Assembly (NCBI GenBank): GCA_012931725.1
Contig: CM022953.1
Location: 54,704,300-54,768,299, forward strand
Length of the DNA: 64,000 nt
Direction of reading: 5' to 3'
From: Litsea cubeba
Taxonomy: Eukaryota > Streptophyta > Magnoliopsida > Laurales > Lauraceae
Made by a program: the position numbers and the translations under genes. Positions 59,237 to 64,000 of this stretch are shown here, piece by piece. The stretch's first letter is position 1, and each line of letters opens with the position of its first letter. Under the pieces are notes generated by a model, which had not been told where the DNA came from, searched no databases, and saw nothing but the letters and a program-made list of their open reading frames with translations.

Positions 59237-60188
59237 TAGGGCCTGTTTCTTTCTAAGCATTTCTGACAGGAATTTAGGCTGTCTGTGCATTCCTGAATTC
59301 CAGTCAGAAATTCTATGTTCGTTTTCTAGAATTCGCAGCATTTGAGGCAAGTAACATTTTGGAATTCCAAAGGAATTCTCAAATGCTAGCCCTTGCTCCA
59401 GTATTTACAAATTTTGGCATTCTGGGAGGCTTCCTTAGAACTCCGGCTCTTCTCGATTGTCAGAGAAGAAAGATTAATCAATTTGGATTTGGTGGAGATT
59501 GCACTGCAATTCCATCTCCGGGTTGTTGCAATTTCTCAGGTGGGTCTCCATAAGACCTCCATCGATCCCCAAAAAACCCACCTTTCCAGTTTCTGATGGC
59601 TCCAATCACTTGTTGGGTATCTCCAAAGAAGAATTCCTATCACAATGATCTGTGAAATCTCCTTGAAGAGAAACCAACTTGAATGGGCTGAAATAGTAAG
59701 GGGTTTTTTCTGGAATCATCCCATTTTCTTAAGAATTTGCTGCGACTGTGTGGGATTCTACCCACATGCATGTGATTGAAGATGAAAGACCCACCTTTGG
59801 AGGCAGATGTTGCAGAGACACCCACTTTGTAGAACATAAATTGAACTCTCTCTCTTTCTTATTTGAGGTTGTGGAGATGATGTGAGTGGGGCCACTATGT
59901 CTGAATTATTTCAAGTGGGACGGTGACTCCACAGACTACTTACACTGCTATGATTATTATAAAATGTATAAACATGTAAAATTCCACTCAGAAATTCAAG
60001 TAGTTATGAAATGGAAAATTTGTGGAATTCAGGTTGCATGAAATTTCTCCGGCAGAAATTCTAATATGAAAGAAACAGGGAATTCATCAATGCCAAGATT
60101 CAGCAACATTTTAGAATTCCAGCATCTCAAATTCTGTAAATTCCAGCAGACATGAATTCCAGGAACTACAACAAAGAAACAGGCCCTA
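59237..60188. mobile_element. MITE-like element with TAGGGCCTGTTTCTTT ends, 0.95 kb
   Basis: A perfect 16-bp inverted repeat (TAGGGCCTGTTTCTTT at the left, AAAGAAACAGGCCCTA at the right). GAATTC/GAATTCC words recur throughout both subterminal regions. The target duplication is unclear, at most TA. No coding sequence was recognised. Confidence 0.7.
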
Positions 60189-62051
60189 AGGCATTACTGC
60201 TGGAAAAGGTTCCTTAACAATTCTACAAATCATCCTACATGGTTTGCATGAACCCTCAACCCAAGGAAATATAATTTCAACTCAATCGATGGGTTTCATG
60301 GGATCGACAGTTACTGTAGCATTACATAGCAGCCAAGAAAATTTGAATTCATCAATCATCTAACACTTGAATTCATGCTGGAAAACCTTTTACAATAGTC
60401 ACTATAGATCCGAAGCAAGAATATCAATTATAAGATAAATTCTCAAGTAGATGCATAATTCTACTCACCCGATGGTCTGAATCCACCAGTCGTCTTCAAA
60501 TTCTTCCTAACTTCTCTGTATCTAGCCTAGGATTTGGATGACTCGGGGAAGGGCTGATTGTTGTTTGTATGTGGGAAATAATGGAAAGGGGAGACCTTAT
60601 AAATAGTTATCCGAATAGAGTTTCATAAGGACTCTATCATGCAAGGTTGTACCACAATTTGGAGTTCTACTCCTATCGTGACACGCCTAAGTAAGTGCCG
60701 ACCCCCTTCATGAATAAGAAGATGGGTCCCAATTAATTTTTATGTATCTCTGAGAAATATGGGGCCTACCTAATATAATTATAAATCATTAATAAACGTT
60801 ATTATTCTAGCCCCTAAGTTAGGGTCCGGGGTATTACAGTGGGCAACTTTTTCCAAGAGTATATAGTGGATATTAATAAAATAGGCTACCGAAACGTAGG
60901 GTTGCCGAATTCACTATTCTTTTCACAATTGTGCATCACAAGTTGTTATTAGAGCCTCCCTCTGATACTTTCACATGTCCTACTGCTACTTCCATCCTCA
61001 ACTTTGTTTCTCTTGATGATCTGGGATTTCAGATCACTCACAAAGGAGGGCTGTAATTGTAGGCTGATGTATTCCATTGAATACCCAAAGACTATATTTG
61101 GGGTGTCTCCCTGGATGTCTAAAGCTTGTAGAGTTTCTGTAAGGGGTCCTTTGTTTTTTTACAGATGTGAATGTTACATATGTAAGTGACAGATGTGACT
61201 CTGCTACAGATGCGAATGATACACATGAAACACATTCCATTGTTTGTCAAATCACCATTTTCACATGAGTAAATGAGTACATCCAACAGTTCTAGATGTA
61301 TTTGTATTTTTTTGGATGTTTTTCGCAAATTTCTCAATAGTCAAAACCATGAAGGATTAAGATAAGAAATTTGACATCTTAGCCATTTCTAGCCATATAA
61401 ATAAGATTAAAGGTTCGGATTGTAAAAATGGGTCCACACGAATGGAAAAAAATAAAGAATTTTGATGGCCCCCACAGCGGAAAATTTTGATGAGCCTTTT
61501 GCATTTGGGGCTGTGAAATGGTTTCACACCTATGGGGATGTGAAAAAGGCCTCATTTTCATACCTGATTTACGCACCACATGCATAAATTGCTGCAAATA
61601 CACAGCACATGTGTAACCATTACGCACGTGAATCATTTAGTACATGAGTGGAAACAATCGACCCCTACCTACCAGTTTTATCTAGAAAAGCTTCAGCAGG
61701 ATGGCTTTGTTGAATCTAACAGCAGCAGACACCAAGTTTACTGCTTGGCTGTTCACATTTGTATGAAGAGAAGAAATTCTCTGGTGATACGTGAAATTTC
61801 TTGTTGGTTGTATAGTTCATGTTTGAAATAGTTAAATTGTTCATGTTAATAGTTGAAGACAGTTGGTCATTTTACAGTTTCCCTGCCTGATAACAGTAAG
61901 TGATTCTTCTAGTGTTTTGATTGATGAGATTCCTTGAATTGTTTATCACAATGCTTGATTCTGTATTATCGTGAAATTATTTCAGATGATATTGTTGATA
62001 GCAATAATATATTACGCGTGACTTTCAAATTCCTAATATTAAGATCACTTA

Positions 62052-62401
62052 GGTCACGCTTGGCAACCAAATCTTTAGGAAAAAGATTTTCGGTTTCCCT
62101 ATAGTTATGAAAAACCCATGTTTGGTAATTGTAAATTCCTGATGATTTGGATAAATGGAAATCTTCGTTTGTTAAGATTTTCAGATCCGACCCCCCCCCC
62201 CCCCCCCCCCATAAGATTTAGAAATCCTCACTTGTATGGATTTGCACACCGAACCCCATTTTTCTCAATTATATACATCAATACACACCAATATCAAGTG
62301 AAATCATCAGCTATACAAATCCTCAGTGAGGAATTCTTGTTCCAGTGGTAGTGAAGAATCATCAGTTCTATGGATTTCACGCTTGTTACCGAACATGCTC
62401 T
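62052..62401. mobile_element. PIF/Tourist-like MITE with TTA target duplication
   Basis: TTA at 62049-62051 and 62402-62404 flanks ends GGTCACGCTTGGCAAC and GTTACCGAACATGCTC, complementary at 10 of 16 with nearly all differences being transitions. The interior holds paired AGATTT/AAATCC words and a C20 run. Confidence 0.55.
62191..62210. repeat. C20 homopolymer
   Basis: Twenty consecutive C, flanked by unique sequence; length is likely unreliable. Confidence 0.85.
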
Positions 62402-62813
62402 TAATGTACTGTTGAGTAGAATTAGTTCCCTTCAGTGTTCAACGGTTGCCCAGATGCATATTTGTGGCAATTTCATGGTTTTGTGAAGTATTAGGGAACC
62501 CTAGTTGGATGATCCCAAAATGCAGAATGGAACGGTTACGATATGTTGATAATGTTGTTGCTGTGGAACCAGAGGTTAGTGAAGGGCTATATGTATATCT
62601 TTCTACAACCAAAAAGATTTGAGATACACCCATGAATCATAGTAAGAAAAAACTAATATGGCTCGCATTGTGAGATTAAACCAGAGATTGTGAGCCATAG
62701 GCACAGTGAAGTTTTTAGGTGAGTGTTATACAAATTGAGAAATTGGCAAGAATTGGCCAATTTGCGGAACATTAAATTTCATTACTGGAAAGATGTTAAG
62801 GAACATAAGACAA

Positions 62814-62940
62814 TGTGACACGCCCCCAATTCCGGAACCCCAACCACACGGAACATTGAGATTGGGGACGCAGACATCCAGGATCTAGGTCTGCTATGAG
62901 GTCTGATTTAAATTTTTTTTCTCACATTCAAATGATAATG
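62814..62940. repeat. LTR-start-like sequence
   Basis: TGTGACACGCCCCCAATTCC followed by GGAACCCC resembles the starts of the other TGTCACGACC-type LTRs in this window. No end or TSD was found, so it is probably a fragment cut by the following copia sequence. Confidence 0.35.
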
Positions 62941-62959
62941 TGATTGTCGGGTTAAATAT

Positions 62960-64000
62960 TGTGGCCAACGGTTTTATTTGGATCTTTATTTGAATTGGGT
63001 CCAACCTTTTTTTTTTTTAAATCTAATTTTACGTTACAAGATTTTCTTTTCACGTGCTCATTCTAAATACTTTGGCACTTTTATTGATGATCATAATCTA
63101 TTCACCTAGATATTTTTTATTTCTTGTATACAAAATGCAAAATATTGGATGCATTTAAAAAATTATTAGCCCTTGTTGAAAATCAGTTCTTTAAATATTT
63201 TAAGATTCTCCACTCTGACTCGGGAAGGAAGGTCTCAAATATATCCCCAAGAGTTTCTCAAAACTAAAGGAGTTTTGTCTCAGAAGACTTGTCCTTACAA
63301 CCAGCAACAAAATAGAGTGGTATAAAGCAAAATTGGCATCTTATAGATATGGTCAGAACTTTGCTTCTTCCATCTTCTTTTCCATCACTTTTTGGGCAGA
63401 AGCTCTTTCAATCGGAGTACATCTCATAAATCAACTTTCATCTCCTCATTTCCAACTTCATGGACACCATCCCCAAGATGATCACCTTCATACCTTTGGT
63501 TGCTTTTGTTTTGTTCATCTTCCACCTACTAAGTATATAAAATTTTCAGCCCAATCTGCTCACTGTGCCTTTCTTGGATATGCTCCTAATCAAAAAAATA
63601 TTTCTCAGTTACAACACCTCGGTTCATCACATTCGTACTTCTTGCAATGTCGTTCCTGCTAGTTTTTTTCAACAACATCAGCCCCTCTTGCAGCTTGAAA
63701 TTTCCTTGCATCCTGATTTCCCGGACTCTTCCTTTATCAACAGGTTTAAACCAAGTTTGTTATAAGCGGCAACAACATCATACTGATAGACACCCCCGAC
63801 CAGAACTGCCCATGATCCTGATCCTTCTCCTCATCTACTCCACAGGTCTACTCGCCTCCCGTCCCTCAGATCATTATTGTTTTTCTCACTTCTCATTACT
63901 AGCGTCCTTGTCTTCCATTTCTATACCTAACACCTATTCGCAAGTCATAAAGCAAGAGTGTTGGCAGCATGCAATGAAGGAAGAACTCTCCAAAAAAAGA
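62960..64000 (+). pseudogene. copia pol fragment: integrase core to reverse transcriptase start, runs off the right edge
   Basis: About 63068-63330 keeps the integrase core pattern in shifting frames (TFIDDHNLFT, LVENQFFKYFKIL, HSDSG, then EFLKTKGVLSQKTCPYNQQQN). 63333-63662 continues it (FWAEALSIGVHLINQLSS, DHLHTFGCFCFVHLPP, CAFLGYAPNQK). The window ends inside the first motif of the polymerase (QECWQHAMKEEL). Stops such as the one in place of W after DDHNLFT, and frame changes near 63320 and 63600, show it is inactive. Unlike the copia copy at 55663, the domain order here is normal. Confidence 0.8.

Larger units (their letters stand above)
51039..60838. mobile_element. LTR (probably solo) with TSD GTGGG, invaded by four elements
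   Basis: It begins TGTAACGACCTGGAATCCGG and ends GGTCCGGGGTATTACA. Perfect duplications GTGGG lie at 51034-51038 and 60839-60843. After removing nested elements (51583-53863, 54437-54792, 55663-59188, 59237-60188) about 2.7 kb remain, close to the 2.4 kb of the related solo LTR at 41375. No internal coding region of its own family is present. Confidence 0.85.
50949..64000 (+). other. intron 3 of the L11-methyltransferase-like gene (more than 13 kb, incomplete)
   Basis: Begins at the GTGGGC donor after exon 3. No continuation exon was found up to the window edge. Nearly all of it is nested transposable elements. About 60844-62050 holds no identified feature. Confidence 0.6.

Noticed and set aside
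61580..61831. Next exon of the methyltransferase gene
   Set aside because: None of the expected motifs following DW(V/I)K (such as the Q-E-S-F-H-P start) is present in any frame between 60844 and 62950.

Overview
This window looks like nuclear DNA from a flowering plant with a large, repeat-rich genome. It is AT-rich, has spliced genes with normal GT-AG introns, and most of it is transposable elements of plant families: MULE, hAT, PIF-type MITEs, Athila-type Ty3, Ty1/copia, TRIM and RTE-type LINE. I cannot name the species. No rRNA gene, tRNA gene or CRISPR array was seen.

Layout. 1-1500 is a decayed MULE transposase on the minus strand. 2760-7012 is a hAT element (8-bp TSD) whose BED-finger exon is broken by two adjacent hAT-type insertions. 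7749-10391 is a solo LTR (TSD CATGG). 11021-12247 (minus) is the only intact-looking complete gene: a single-exon secreted leucine-rich-repeat protein related to LRR-extensins but without the extensin tail. 12589-14758 is a second hAT element with a ZMYM/TTF-type transposase relic, followed by a fold-back MITE and a hAT MITE. 17726-27312 is a small hAT-type element split by a 9-kb Athila-like retrotransposon (17806-26808, TSD CCACC) that carries gag and protease but no reverse transcriptase. 28426-33402 is a composite LTR-like region.

From about 33.9 kb to the right edge the window lies inside one plus-strand gene. I identify it as a plant homolog of ribosomal protein L11 methyltransferase (PrmA-like). 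Three exons are visible (ending 34192; 40481-40564; 50808-50948), separated by introns of 6.3, 10.2 and more than 13 kb. The SAM-binding catalytic exons are to the right of the window. Intron 1 holds MITEs, a LINE 3' fragment and a solo LTR that itself contains a 313-bp TRIM. Intron 2 holds a GTAGCG-rich DNA element with a solo LTR inside it, local duplications and a decayed RTE LINE. Intron 3 holds an LTR (TSD GTGGG) invaded by a second solo LTR of the same kind, two MITEs and a copia element with rearranged pol order; then a PIF-type MITE and part of another copia element running off the edge.

Most element boundaries rest on target-site duplications read directly from the sequence. Five solo LTRs have perfect 5-bp TSDs, pointing to repeated LTR-LTR recombination. 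Exon 1 of the methyltransferase gene shows an apparent 1-bp frameshift, so the gene may be broken or the sequence may contain an error there.
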